Made by a program: the position numbers and the translations under genes. From contig NW_026516262.1 in assembly GCF_025602895.1 (NCBI RefSeq), positions 62,001-126,000 of the forward strand: a DNA stretch of 64,000 nucleotides, given 5' to 3'. Below the pieces are notes generated by a model. It had not been told where the DNA came from. It saw nothing but the letters and a program-made list of their open reading frames with translations, and did not search any database. The stretch is from Polychytrium aggregatum (taxonomy: Eukaryota; Chytridiomycota; Chytridiomycetes; Polychytriales). Positions 1 to 11,884 of this stretch are shown in pieces; positions within the stretch are counted from its first letter, which is position 1; the number at the start of each line of letters is the position of its first letter.

Positions 1-226
1 CTACATGAGCTCGGAATTGAAGAGGATCACGGGCCATAAAAACAAGGGACCGTCGCAAGACCACACCGTAAGTGCAGGCATTCAGCAAGGCCGTCTGGAG
101 AGATTCTGCGCCGTGCGGACACTTTGCTCCCCCGAAGTATGTCGCTGATAGCCATGCACTCATGAACGTGTGTCGGCCTGCCTCCCCCAGGGCATCATGA
201 AGATGGTCGGCGACAAGAAGATCTAG
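1..226 (+). CDS. C-terminal end of an unrecognised protein (partial gene)
   Basis: The first 67 bases read open in one frame and stop at a clean GTAAGT donor at 68. The segment is basic, with the pattern SSELKRITGHKNKG. A pyrimidine-rich acceptor (CCCCCAG) ends at 190 and is followed by 191-226, which encodes GIMKMVGDKKI and a TAG stop in the matching phase. These look like the last two exons of a gene whose body lies left of the window; another small exon could sit between 68 and 190. I do not recognise the family from this short tail. The gene converges on the Mpo1-like gene that ends at 585. Confidence 0.45.
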
Positions 227-546
227 CGACAGCTCGCTCCTTTGCTTGGCACCTCTGACCATTCAATCGACGGCCCAAGATTTGAATCCTCTACTGCAGC
301 CATGCATTGGAGCCGCCCTTCCGCTTTGCGCTGCTCCATTGGCACAAAACCTGCACATGCTGGTGACTGGGGCTCGATCATTTGTCGCATTTTGAACAGA
401 TATATTGTGGAAACGCTGGTGATTGTTCTTCGACAGAGGCATGACAAAAGTCGATATGAGATCCTTAACACATTACCGAGTGGGCCGAACTGAACTTGAA
501 CTTGGGCAACAAACCACAATACGAATGATATGAGCCGCCACCTGGA

Positions 547-570
547 CCTGGCTGGCTGGCTGGCTGGCTG
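547..570. repeat. GGCT tetranucleotide repeat
   Basis: About five to six tandem GGCT units lie just downstream of the stop codon of the Mpo1-like gene, in its 3' flank. Confidence 0.8.
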
Positions 571-584
571 ACGCCTTGGCATCC

Positions 585-2068
585 TTAGTCGGCGCGATGT
601 TGCTCGGCCTTCCACTTGAGGATTGCAATGTCGATCTTCTTGTCGAGCTTCTCGCACAGGGCCTTCTTGTATCCAAAGAGAGTGAGGATCTCAAAGAACA
701 CAAAGAAAGGGGCAAACAGGAACGCTGTCCGCAGTAGGCGGGAGATGAGCTGGCCGATCCGATCCAGAATCGAGAAGATGCAGCGGCGACGGTCACCGTC
801 GCGGACGTAAACCATCTCCGACGAGGAACCAGACAGGCAAGATGGTGCTGCAAGATACCGAAACAGAATCCTGCCATATTTCCGAAGCTTTACCTTGAGA
901 CAGATTGTCGAAAAACGCGGGACGTCGCTTCTCGGCGTATTCGTGGCCAGCTATGGTACCAGAGAGCAGATATGAGACGATGCCGTGTGGATCCAGCAAA
1001 CAGGCACGCAGGAACAGCGCCTGCTGGGCCAAGTGGCAGGTTGTGTGGATTTGCAGAGGTGCCGCTTACCGATTTGGATGGCAAAGCTCACGACGATGGA
1101 GAGCACCGCCAGAGCGGTCGAGTTGTCCACAAGGCTAGCGAACAGGTGAGCAGTATGGTAGCCGAGAATGAGAAATGGCGCATACAGGATCTGTCGTATG
1201 GAACATCAAGTTTAAGTGTGAGCGGGGAGGACGTTGCTGATGAGGCTGGGATCGAAGAGTTGCCGGCATGGCGCCAAATAGAGCCGGACCCACACAAAAG
1301 ACTCACGCCAGTCAGAGGCTCGATGAGGATATAGAAGCCCGTGTAGACCAGGGTCGTGAGGCTCGCAATGTTGAGCGGAATATAGTAGCTGTAAGCCCAC
1401 TCGGCAGCGGCAGGGGTATTGTGGAGCTGGGGGGACATATAGGAATGTGTCAGTGGCTTTCTGGGGCTCGATACTTGTCCGGCTTGACCCACGGACACTG
1501 GTGTCGCCATATACCAGCTCGGTCGAGCCCCTCGCAAAAACATGTCCGCAATTTCTGCCTCTCGGATGAGTGAGGGTCGAGAGTCGCGCGGAAAGAGGGC
1601 ATTGTCATCAGCGACTCTCACCAGAACCAAGACGCTCCACAGGATCACAGGAACAAAGACAAAGTGGATGGCCTTATTCCTTCACGAGAGGGAAGATCGA
1701 TGAAGAGGCCGTGTTAGCCGGATGCGAGTGGACACTGGTGCTGCATGGTCCGGGGCAGGTTGCACGTCGGGAGGGGGCAATCATGTTTCGCGGGGTCTGT
1801 ATGTCCTTCCAGACGATCAGGCATGCTTACACCGAGTCCCGGTGATCTATAGGAGGCGATGGGAACGCTGGCTCAGTGAAAAGAGCAGATGCGCACGCTG
1901 CCGGTCTCAGGCTGCCGATAGGTGCTGGCATATCCCCGACGAATGCTCCGGATCGCTCACGCCCAAACGACCGAGAATATCAGCACAGGCACGGAGCCAT
2001 GGCGGGCGCAACCTACATTGGCCATAGAACACAATCTGGTCTTCGAAGGAGAAAAAGTTTCCGGGCAT
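585..2068 (-). CDS. Mpo1-like DUF962 membrane protein (2-hydroxy fatty acid dioxygenase family)
   Basis: Seven exons in matching phase give 228 residues: 2017-2068, 1831-1846, 1622-1679, 1307-1426, 1070-1190, 894-950 and 585-847. The protein follows the DUF962 (YGL010w/Mpo1) plan from end to end. It has an N-terminal FEDQIVFYGQYH block, then NKAIHFVFVPVILWSVL, a membrane segment ending FYILIEPLTG, a segment with GYHTAH, the GHEYAEKRRPA block and a C-terminal FLFAPFFVFFEIL membrane segment. The conserved histidines expected of the family are present. In yeast, Mpo1 is an ER Fe(II)-dependent enzyme that shortens 2-hydroxy fatty acids during phytosphingosine breakdown; that role is inferred here. 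Exon 2 is only 16 nt, yet without it the FYGQY-HRDS-VNKA junction and the frame are lost. The intron between the last two exons is about 46 nt. Confidence 0.9.
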
Positions 2069-2519
2069 TGTTGTTGCGCTGCGGGGCGATGGGGAGCGAT
2101 GCAGTCAGAGACAACGGAGTCGCCCCCCGACGGATTTCAAGCATAGGAGCGGGCAGCAGAGAGCCCTGCAGCCACGGGCTGGCTGGCCATGGTGTTTGTT
2201 TCATGTGCATTCCAACGGAAGCGTGACGCGGCATGAATCCGCTGGCCGGGATGGCTGTGGTCTGCGTCCGAGGTTGTCGTCGATGCATCTCGGCCCCGAA
2301 TTGCAGCGATGACCACACGCAGAGGTGACGACCACAGGCATAAGTGGAGACCGCACGCACTCGTCCAGGAAGATTGCGTAGAGCACGATGGACCTCCAGA
2401 CCGAAGCACTGCCCAAGTTTCGCCGGTTGCGTGTTGGCCCCCTCTGAAGCCCAAACCAAAAGAATATACAGCCACCTCAGCACTCCCCCGAGCCAGCCAG
2501 GCTCGAGCACTGCAGACAA

Positions 2520-5500
2520 TCATTGCAGAAGGGGATCAAGTTCGGACGCAATTTCGTCCGCCAGACAGATAACCGCTTTGGACAGGGCACCGAGTCTGTT
2601 GAAGAGCCATATGCATGGATCAGTATCCACAGTTGCACGCTCGGACCATACAGAAATATGTTGCTGTGCTTACCCGCAGAGGAGCTCATCAATACTCTCC
2701 GTCGCCGTCCTTGATCCTTCAACGACAGCCACCATGCAGGGGCCGGCTTTGAGCTGAGATGGAGAGTATTAGTGCCAGTCCAACGTCGACAGCGCTCGCA
2801 AACTGCCAAATACGGGCGGTTGCGGTTCATCCGCCAACATGTGCGCCCCTTGATCAAAGTTCCTCATCCGACTGGATCGAGGCGCGAAACCATCTCTCCA
2901 CGCAGACTGGATCTTACCCAGTCAAGCACCTGCTTGTCGACAACATCGGCGAGCCGCTCCACGACAGATTGACTCAGCTTGGTCAGCTTGAGCTTGGCCA
3001 TATTCATCGGTCGGCTGCGGTCGGCTGAGCGGGTGTGCCGATGCGGTTTGCTAATCGACGGGGCGTTGCCACACAGCTCTTCCAACGTTTTCCCCCACAG
3101 ACTGTAGTTGTCTGCCATCATCGGGAACTCGCATGCCACCACGACACATATCCGACGGTCGGATCCGTGCGCTCCTCGCTCGATCGCTGCGGGGGCTGTC
3201 AGTTCATTCGTTGGTACAGCGGCAATGCCGAGTTGAACGGAAGGGGCAATAATCTGCCGCAGCGTAAAGGGGTCCTGGACAACAAGAGCATCACAGTGTC
3301 GGCACATCAGCACATCAGCACATCAGCAGATGGCCGAGACTTGGACTCCCTCGCTCGACCGTCGTACCTGGGAGCATGCAGACAACTCAATGTCCATCCC
3401 CTCTGGAAACAGGATCTTGAGTTGGAGACTGGCGAGCTCATATGTCCATGGCAAATACACCCCGCAAAAGCTTGTAGACGTTTCTGGAGATGGCCATATG
3501 TCATGAGGTCAACAACAGCCCACCAGATCGGACTAACAATCCCACTGCATGTCCATAACAAAAACCTTACCTCCGCATAGGCAGTCGAGCAACAGCCTGA
3601 CTGCATCCGAATGCACCACCCCCAGCACGACAGACATTCCAGCGGCGGGCTCCTGTGCAAAATGCAGGGTACCGTTTGTTGGGCAATCGCTACGATACTT
3701 TGCAGCAATCTTGCGTAGCCTCGATGCTGTATCTTGTTGAACATGGACCGTCGTCAGGGTCGATACAACAAGCCCACAAGCCGCGGTCCTGGCGAGAATC
3801 GAGCCAATGCAGCCGGCCTGGGGGGGGGGAGCAGACACAATGCGGTCAGGACTCTGCGTGATTCGTTTGGGTGCAGGTTGACGGACGTGAACTTACCAGT
3901 GATTGCGGCACTATCACAAACGAGCTGATCAGGAGCGGAGGCGTTGTCGCATATGCAAGCCAGCCGAGCGCAGCCAGCCTTGGGGTATAAATGTCTGCAG
4001 ATCCCAAGCATTCTATGCGCAGATCGCGGTCGTGGAAGAACGCATTGACGTGCGCAAAGGCCGCTTCTGGGTTCTGTGAAAACACCACCGAGAGCTGCTG
4101 TCGTAGCCGGCTGACACGATCATGATATTGCTCGCAGTTGTTTGGGGGCTTGTTCAGGGGTTTTGGCAGTAGCTCGTTGGCAATCCTCTCCGCAAACGCA
4201 TATCCATCTGCGCGATGCAGGGCAAGGACAATCCAGGACGATTGCTCTGGCGGCTCGAGGTTCCCGGGATCCATCAGCGCCTCCAGACTTGCCACGCTGT
4301 CCCAAGTCCCGGTGGCAAATGGTGTGAGTGTGGCAGCCAGATGCCGATCAAGTGCCCGAACCATCTTGATTCCCAATAGCCTCGTTCCCACGACAGGGAA
4401 TCGGTCAGATGGTTTGGTAGGATGCTGCGTTGTAAGGAGCGGCGATTCCTTGACCGGAAACAGCTTTCTCAGCAAATCGACAGCCAGTCGAAACCGAGCT
4501 GCTATGACAAATGTCTGAGACTGGGTCTCTCTCGATAGCGGGTGTGGGCAGTTGAGCTGTCGCTCGATGACGATGTTCCTGAAACAGCAGACGAATGCCA
4601 TCAGCGATATCGCGGCAGGTTGCAATCGGCGATGCAGCTCAATCCGGTCACCTGGCTGTTGGGGCCACGCGATTGCCATAGCAATCAAAGTTCCGAAAGC
4701 TCACCGTCTCGGTATTCGGTATTCCGTATTTTCGTCGCGAACATGAGTCTCGCCGACTTCCAACTGCACAGACGAAGCTTGGAAGAGATCGCTGGCCAGA
4801 GCCTCAGTTATCGGCTCAAGCATCACGGCCGTGTTCTTAAAGTGGACATGGCACAGATTGATGAGGAGCTTGTGCAAATGCTCGCTCAAGCGGCGGGGTT
4901 GCTCAAAGACAGAACAGACTCCTTCACAACGTCGCAGTGTCACTGCAAGATGCCGCTTATCCCTAAACGGCACAGAGTTCCGGGTGAGCCACATCAACGG
5001 CCACAGAAGCCACAGAGCCACATTTGACTGGCGTCGGACAGACAACAAGACATGTCCAGCATGGAACCCACCTCTGCATGTTGAGGACGTGAAACCCGAT
5101 CGCCTGGATTTCTTTGAAAACATTGGTGTAGAAGCACAGGGGGACATGCTCCGATATTCGCAACAACAGCTCGCTGGGGCCCGCCGGGCGCTGAGGCGGG
5201 TCATGAAGACACGTCTCTGGAGGCTGCTTGCCATCAATAGGCGATTCCTGAGGAGCGGTAGGTACAGGGACGTTTCTGGGATAGCCTGGTGGTTGGGGCG
5301 AGTGTGTGCGAATCTTCGTTCCACTCTCCTTCTCGATGTGGTCAACGAGCCGGGCCACCGACTGCTGTTTCCTGGATGCTTCCTGGGCTGGGTGATTGTG
5401 CTCCACGGGCGAGACTGTGGCCTCGACCTCGTTCTGTGACTGCGATGAATCGGTTGCTTGATCCTTGTCGGCGGTGATGCAATAGAGTGAGGGAGTCTGG

Positions 5501-6653
5501 TCGCTATTGGAGCTGTCGGTCTCAGTTGCCACAAACCCCTCGAGCTGCTGCTCGTCCGCAACGTTGTGCTCGTTACCACCAACATCGTCTCTTCGCCCCT
5601 CGCAGACCTCGCTTTCGCTACTTTCATCTTCAGAGGACGCCGTGTCCGCCTGTGCTTGTGCCCGCATGGCGTATTGAACAGAGGCGTGAATGATGCGTTT
5701 GGCGTCCGGCAATGGTGCCAGCGGCCGAGGACCGGATGTGTGAGAAAAGTATCGGTTCAGCAGGTCCTGGTCGCTTTGCGAGCAGTGGCCATCGACCAGA
5801 ATCGAGGCCAGTTTCAGCTCGGTCTCAAAGTTCAGCTGCGCCGGCAACGAGGGTTGGTCTGGCCCAAATGGCGATGTGCATCGAGAGTCAGCGATTTTCA
5901 CCGGAGCCGGAACCGGGGCTGGATTTGGAGCTAAGGTTGAGTGTGGGGCGGGGGCCGATACAGCCTGGTCTGCTCGTTCCGTGGCCACCTGCGATGGTAA
6001 AGACTTTTGCGGTTGCGGCTGTGGTTGTGGTGGCGGCTGCTGGATCGTCAGAGGCCGGGTGTGGGCGAGGGCGGGCAGCCACGTTTCGGTTGTGCGGCTC
6101 TGAGTCGCAGGGATCGGCAGTAGGATAGCGAAAGACAGATAAGTCGATGAGTTCAGGGCAATATCGTGCAGCCGTATCGGTGAGTTGGCAGGATCGACAA
6201 ACCTTCGAGAGGGCATGGACTTTGGGACCCACGCGGCTCAGCGATGCCAACCACGGAGCATCGTGCTCTCCGTTGGGGAGGGGCAATGCTGTCCGAAAAA
6301 AAGGGCGTTCGGCAGCAGGTCAGAGATACATGGCCGTGATCGCCCATGCAGAAATCGCCGGATCTAGTGGGCCTTTCATGATAATGCAAATACGCCTTCC
6401 GCCTTGATGTCGGTATGGCCGCATACTTACGAGCTGCCGTATCCAGGCTCCGATGGCCCTGCACAGAGATCGACCTGCCGGCACTTCCGCGAAAGTGCTC
6501 GGCAGCCGGGGCGACGGTAAAGATATGGGACTTGCGGGGCTGCAGGTGTTTTGGGAGCGGCACAGCGTGGTCGTTGAGGTCCAAGCCTGGACGGCTGGGG
6601 TCCTTGGCTGGAGCATGAGACGGCTTTTGGAGCTTTGACTGGGGCCACGACAT
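2520..6653 (-). CDS. Unrecognised 1,073-residue multi-exon protein, probable helical solenoid
   Basis: Ten exons join in phase: 6431-6653, 6203-6288, 5068-6099, 4705-5027, 3897-4578, 3571-3817, 3368-3483, 2918-3274, 2674-2753 and 2520-2595. The start at 6653 is the first ATG of the open first exon. Residues 1-130 are proline-rich and basic. About 200-330 is acidic and serine-rich (SSEDESSESE). The rest looks like helical repeat protein, with blocks such as RLSEHLHKLLINL, RFPVVGTRLLGIK and FPMMADNYSLW. No catalytic motif is evident and I cannot name the family. Most donors are GTAAG- or GTGAG-type; the weakest junction is the 5028-5067 intron, where GTTCC is assumed as donor to keep frame. The gene lies between Mpo1-like and AAR2, both on the same strand. 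Confidence refers to the gene's existence, not to a function. Confidence 0.7.
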
Positions 6654-7049
6654 GGTGGGATGCGCAAAGGGCCGAGCGATCGGCGTCCAAGCACGATCGA
6701 CAGTACAGGCTGGCGGCGAGAGGGAAGTCTGGATGCAAGACCGGGCGGACACGCCAGAGTGGGTCTGTGGGTGGAGCAGTCGAAGAAGAATTCGGTCGCT
6801 GTCCGGGAGCGAGCGAAATCTTCCCGCCGCCCGCTGATCCGCCCGCACGGATTTCCGGCGCTGGCGCCGATCACGCCGACTGGCTTTGAATGTATGCTGC
6901 TGTTCACGAGCACATTCGCGGGCGGATGGACGAAAACACCCAGGGGGCATGTCCGCGACCAAACACATGACATGTCCGCAGCCAGACACATGAACATGAA
7001 CATGGGCAGGAACAAGGGACAGGATGCTGTATTGGCCCTGAGCCGACGG

Positions 7050-8941
7050 TCACAGCTCGACAACGACAGGGGCGTACTCGTCGTCGTCGTTCTCGTCGCT
7101 AAACAAAACCGACAGCTCGCCCTTCAGATCCCACCCAAACCGCTGCTGCACGAACGCAGCCAGCTTCTCGGTCCTTGTGGTGAGAATCGTCGGGGCAATG
7201 CTGGCATTCTCTTGCATGATGCGCATAAAGGCCAGCAGAGCCACTCGGATAAAGTTGTCGCTGGTGATGGCGTCGGTGAAGAAGTCGAGCGGGCACTCCT
7301 CGAGCTGGGCATACAGCACACCTACAACGACCAACGAGAGCATACGCACAACAGACCGGCACAGAAGAGTCGGGTGTGTGAGAATGGCGGTGATTTCGGG
7401 CAGGAGCGGCAGGCGCAGACAGGGGTCGTGGTTCACGCATCGACAGCAACAGGGCAGGGGGCACTCACCAACGAATTCGGCCATGAGCGTGCTGCCGTGA
7501 GTCGAAAGCGCCTCCTCGCACTGGGTGAGCAGCTGGATCAGGCACTTCCACTGCTCGAATCCATCGTACACCTGGCCGATCAGGAAGATGATGAAGGACA
7601 ATTCTAGCTCTCCCAGGATCTGCTTGTAGCCTGAAGCCGTCACAGAGGCAGTGTTCAGTTCAGAAACTACATCTACAGCTGCCACAACTGCACTCCCAGC
7701 GACTGCTGCCGCTGTCGGAGCCGGGCCACTGACCGAGGGATTGCACAACAGACGGCTTACCTTCCGGACGACGAGGCAATAGCGTTTCGAGCAGATACGA
7801 CTTGTCCATGCTGTACTTTGTCACCTCAGCCCCCATCGCTCCAGCTCGGAATGACCGCTTGAGATCGATGGGCGTGAAGCGTATCCGCAACTCCTCGGCG
7901 ACATCGCTGTATGCTTGGCTTGTGGGGAGCGGCGTGATCACTCCTTCGGTATTGCCGACAGCGCTGGCTGAAGACGAGGGGACTTGTCCAGACACATCGA
8001 CGCTCATTTCTTGCTGGCGCTGCTTGGTGATTTGCTCCAGGCGCTCGTCTGGGATATCGGAGAACCTCGAAGTACTCGACATGGTCGAAATGCGGCCGCC
8101 TTGCGGAACGACCTTGCGCACCAGATCTTCGTCAATGTAGGAGGTTAGACGGAGCCACTTGTGATAAGTGTTGACACCGCCAGCGATCGACTCGACCGGC
8201 ACAAGCGGGTAGGCGCCCAGGAATGGCTCAAACTCGCGGATATCTGCAGACATTGGGGACCGCAGTGTCAGTTAAGGTGGGTACTAAAGACATGCCGCCG
8301 AGCAGCTGCAGGGCATGCGGTTCAGCACTCTCGACAGACAGCTCGATGGCCTGCTGCTGCGACAGTAGGGATTCTTACTGAACTTGAGCCGCTCGATTTG
8401 CTCAGGGTCAATCGAGCCTTCGGGATACAGGTCTTCTATTTCGGGGTTCCACTGCCTCACCAAGATCTATGAATGCGTTGCATCGAAGATCTCTATGTCA
8501 TTTGATATGCCGACAGCCATTTCTGCCAGTGTGTCGGCCAGAGGAGATCGCAACTCATCGCCATACCATCCGCATCACTGCGGCTGTCTGTAAGCGATCA
8601 ATGGCAAACCTCTTTAGCTTTGAAGAAATGGAAGAATCCGGTCCTGCCCAGTTGCTGTGTTCCTCCTGATCCTGTAGTGCTGATAAGCCCCCAGTGTCGT
8701 CAGTTGCAGGAGTCAATGGCGAGGACAGACGCACGATGCTGAAATGCGGCGGACAAGCTGCGACGCACCTGTAGTAAATGAAATGAAGCCCTGGCGGAAT
8801 GAGCTTGACGCCCTTGAACTTTGGGCCGATCTGCCAGCTGTTGTAGTCGATGCCAAAGTCCATGTTGGCTGGGGCATCGAGAAAGAGCAGACAGGCGCCG
8901 TTCTCAAAGACGGCTCTGGCGGTATCTGGATCGAGGTCCAT
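7050..8941 (-). CDS. AAR2: AAR2 splicing factor homologue (U5 snRNP assembly)
   Basis: Six exons in phase give 403 residues, close to the ~380 typical of the family: 8769-8941, 8610-8643, 8379-8466, 7761-8243, 7469-7630 and 7050-7321. The N-terminal domain shows the family signature ACLLFLDAP, FGIDYNSW and GPKFKGVKLIPPGLHFIYY. After a linker come PEIEDLYPEGSIDPEQIERL and REFEPFLGAYP. The C-terminal helical domain ends FGWDLKGEL and then APVVVEL. AAR2 binds Prp8 during cytoplasmic U5 snRNP maturation and is replaced by Brr2 in the nucleus; that role is taken from the family. An ATG in frame at 8992 would add 17 residues, but the 8941 start (MDLDPDTARAVFENG) fits the family better. Exon 2 is only 34 nt. 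The gene is divergent from the FGF-motif gene starting at 9228. Confidence 0.93.
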
Positions 8942-9227
8942 GGCAGGGGCGGGCGTGTCTGGATAGGGTATGCTTGATGAGCAGCCCAGCACGATCAGAA
9001 ACCAAGACCAGAGTGGCCAGATTGATCAGAGTGGCCAAATTGACCGGATTGATCGGAATGACCAGAAATCAAGACCAGACGCCAGCCACTCGGCGGCCAG
9101 CCAGCGGCGGTTCGATCCGGCCGGTCTGCTTCGCGCCGTCGTCATCGCCCACGCCCGACGATCGGCCCTGGTCCGTCCTGCATCAATCAAACCCACCACC
9201 GCACTTGCTTTGCCAAGCAGGCCAGCC

Positions 9228-11196
9228 ATGTCAAATAGAGCGCTGCGTGCCAGCACCCGCTCGGCTCGCCGCAACAACGAGAACGCCGCCCAGGCCAGCG
9301 ATCTCGGCCACGTTGATGCGCATCTCCCGCCCTTGCGCAAGTCGTCTCGACCCCTGTCGGCCACCATGCCGGTGGTGCTTGAGCCCGCTGCCAAGCCATT
9401 GAAGCCTGGGGCAGCACTGAATGCATCCAAGCCGTCCAAGACCTCTGGAGCCTTGAAGCTGTCCAAGCCATCCAAGATGTCCAAGACGTCCGAGATACCC
9501 CAACAATCAAAATCCCTCGGCAGTTCGCTTACGCCAGCAGGCAAAGTCACAGACGCCGCAGCATCCCCGATCTCCAAATCGCAGCGCTCGTCCATTTCTC
9601 GTCCACTTCAGACGCTGATCGACAAGAGTTCAAACACCCGCGCCGATCCCAAGACCGGCCCACCGATCCTGGCCACTGCGAGCCCAAAATCGAGCGTGGC
9701 CAGCCGCACCATCCCTCTCTCGACCTCAACTCCCCAGCATGGACGGCTGTCGGCCGTGTTTGTCCAGAGCCCCAATCTCTCGCCGCTTGGGGGCGGCAAG
9801 CAACGGCCCTCGGTCTCGCATGATCCCGATGGCATATTCGAGTTTGGCTTTGATGACGACGACGAAATCGGTCTTCCAGCGCGGCCCGCAAGCGCCCGTC
9901 AAAGTCCTGGTGGCCGAAGAAGCATCGCCAGTCGACAACTGGGTCCAGAGAGCCCCGCTCCATCAACCGAAAGCGACCGCATCACAAACAGTGCTCGGTC
10001 GCCCAAGCAACGCTCGCCAAGACACGCTGCCAAATCGTCACTGCCGCTGCTGGCCATCGACTTGGCCTCCGATCGGGTGCGACCCAGACGGCCGCCATCT
10101 TCGTGGCGAAAACTGGTGGACGACTCCCGGTCCGAGCCCGAGGAGACCGGCATCAATACCAAGCCCGATCCGATGAAAGATCAGGCGGAGGAGGATTGTG
10201 CCGCGCCATCAAGCCCAACAGAAAGCCGCTCACGACGACGAACAGTGCGGTTCCGAAAGCGATCGCCAGACCATGACGAACCAAAACCAGCGACATTGAC
10301 ACCGAACAACCCAAGGAGCTCGCGGCCGATGAGATCGGCCCTGAAAGCCCCCAGTAGCACTCAAGCACGAGCAACCGCAAACGAACCCGCAAACGAACCC
10401 GCATCACCAGCCCAGCAAGCTGTCACTCTGGATTCTCCGACAAAGGGCGGCAGCGCCGATCTCATTCCGGTTGAGACCACCGGTGCTTTGCCCGTCGATG
10501 GCAGTGTTGCTGGTTGTGCAGAGCGTCCCGTCGACGATCCACAGCTCTGTCCGTCACCGGCAGCACCGGCCCTGTCTTCGCCATCGGCGTCCCAAGTATC
10601 GCCGGGATCGAGCCATTTGTCGTCGCCGCTGCTTCCTGTCGGAAAGATTTCAGAGAGCATGGATCTCGAGCCTCTGTCTTTGCCGACTCCCCGCAAGCCC
10701 GCTGAGCCGAGCGGGGCCCACAAACCAGCGATTCGCAACAACAAGCGAAAGCAGCCCCAACAACCGCGGCGGCGGAGGCGACGGGCTTCGCTCCAGGATA
10801 CCGACTCGATAGCCGCAGATTCCGACGGTGACGATGATGCCGATGATGCCGATGATGCCGATGGGATCGACGATGAAGATCGGCCCAGGCGAGCCAGAAA
10901 GAGGCCAAAGACCTACGGCCGACGCAACGAGGGCGAGCCATCGGCCGACGCGAGCCTGGATGATCGGGTGAGTGCATTAATCGACGTCGGTCAGTCGGTC
11001 GGCCTGACTGGGCATTGCGGCATATCGACATGGAGTGTTCGCGGATTTGACTTTGGTGCTAAGGAATCCCTGGACTCACGGATGCTAGCTCATAGCACTG
11101 ACACGCGGGATTTCATGACCACAGATCCGGAAGGAAAGAGAGGAAAGGATCCAGCACTTTGCCGAAGTGGACGAGTTTGTGATCGAGGGCTGGTAG
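9228..11196 (+). CDS. Disordered nuclear protein with FGF motif and sororin-like C-terminus
   Basis: A 580-codon exon (9228-10967) ends at a GTGAGT donor. After an intron ending GACCACAG, a 24-codon exon (11125-11196) supplies the C-terminus, giving 603 residues. The protein is Ser/Pro/Arg-rich and mostly disordered. It carries an acidic EFGFDDDDEIG segment (FGF at about 9843-9851), a run of arginines, an Asp-rich stretch and the basic patch RARKRPKTYGRR. The final exon ends RIQHFAEVDEFVIEGW. FGF motifs recruit Pds5 in WAPL and sororin, and sororins end in a short con­served block with an F-x-E-x-[DE]-x-F pattern, which this tail resembles. I therefore infer a sororin-like cohesin regulator; a WAPL fragment or an unrelated protein remains possible. 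The frame is open back to an ATG at 8970, but that lies 29 bp from the divergent AAR2 start, so 9228 is preferred. Confidence 0.55.
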
Positions 11197-11884
11197 TTGC
11201 TGGCGTTGGCGGATGCCATGGGGGGGGGCAGCCCATCGGCGTTGTTGGTGCTGGGATGTGGGTCGTGGTTGGCTGGTCCTGAACGATTGGGGTCTTGTTT
11301 CGACACCGATCTCCGAGATGCACACCAGCAGCAACTCTGCCACCGGTGGATGTCGTGGCGGCCTGGTTAATGCGATAAAGTTATTTGCATTCTGCTCCAA
11401 AGAGCAACGGCCGCACCCCACACCCATTTGGCATCGCAATCCGAGGGCGAGGCTGTCGTGACATGGACGTGCGGTGCAGCCCCATCGAGACCGATGTGAC
11501 TCGGCATATCATAGCAGGATAGCGAGCGATCTGTATTTGCACAGCGCCCTGCAACGCTATCCGCAAACCAAAATTCAGCGCAAAACAGCTCGCCCAGGAA
11601 AGAGGGGTCTGGACAGAGGGATGTTGGAGGGGGGGGGTAATGAATGGCTTGGCACGACGCGAGATGGAGGTATGGGGTCACTCGGGGGCTGGAGCTGCAG
11701 GGGGCTCATGCTTTCTTATGGCATGAATATTTTGGGCACTGCATTGATGGGGACAGATCGGGCGGATGAGTGTCGAAAGCCGGTGCATTCATGCAGCCAG
11801 ATGGAAGGCCAACAGCAAAAGAGCGGCCCACAGCACCACCAAGAAGCAGCAGCACCAACAGTTGCTAGTAAGAAGCTGCCAGAG
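11197..11884. other. Intergenic stretch without a supported gene
   Basis: This lies between two convergent 3' ends. It holds short G-runs near 11219 and 11630 and only small ORFs on each strand with no recognisable content. Confidence 0.6.

Noticed and set aside
240-330. Possible tRNA (GGATTCAAATCT resembles a T-loop on the minus strand)
   Set aside because: The flanking bases cannot pair as a T-stem and no anticodon or acceptor arm was found.
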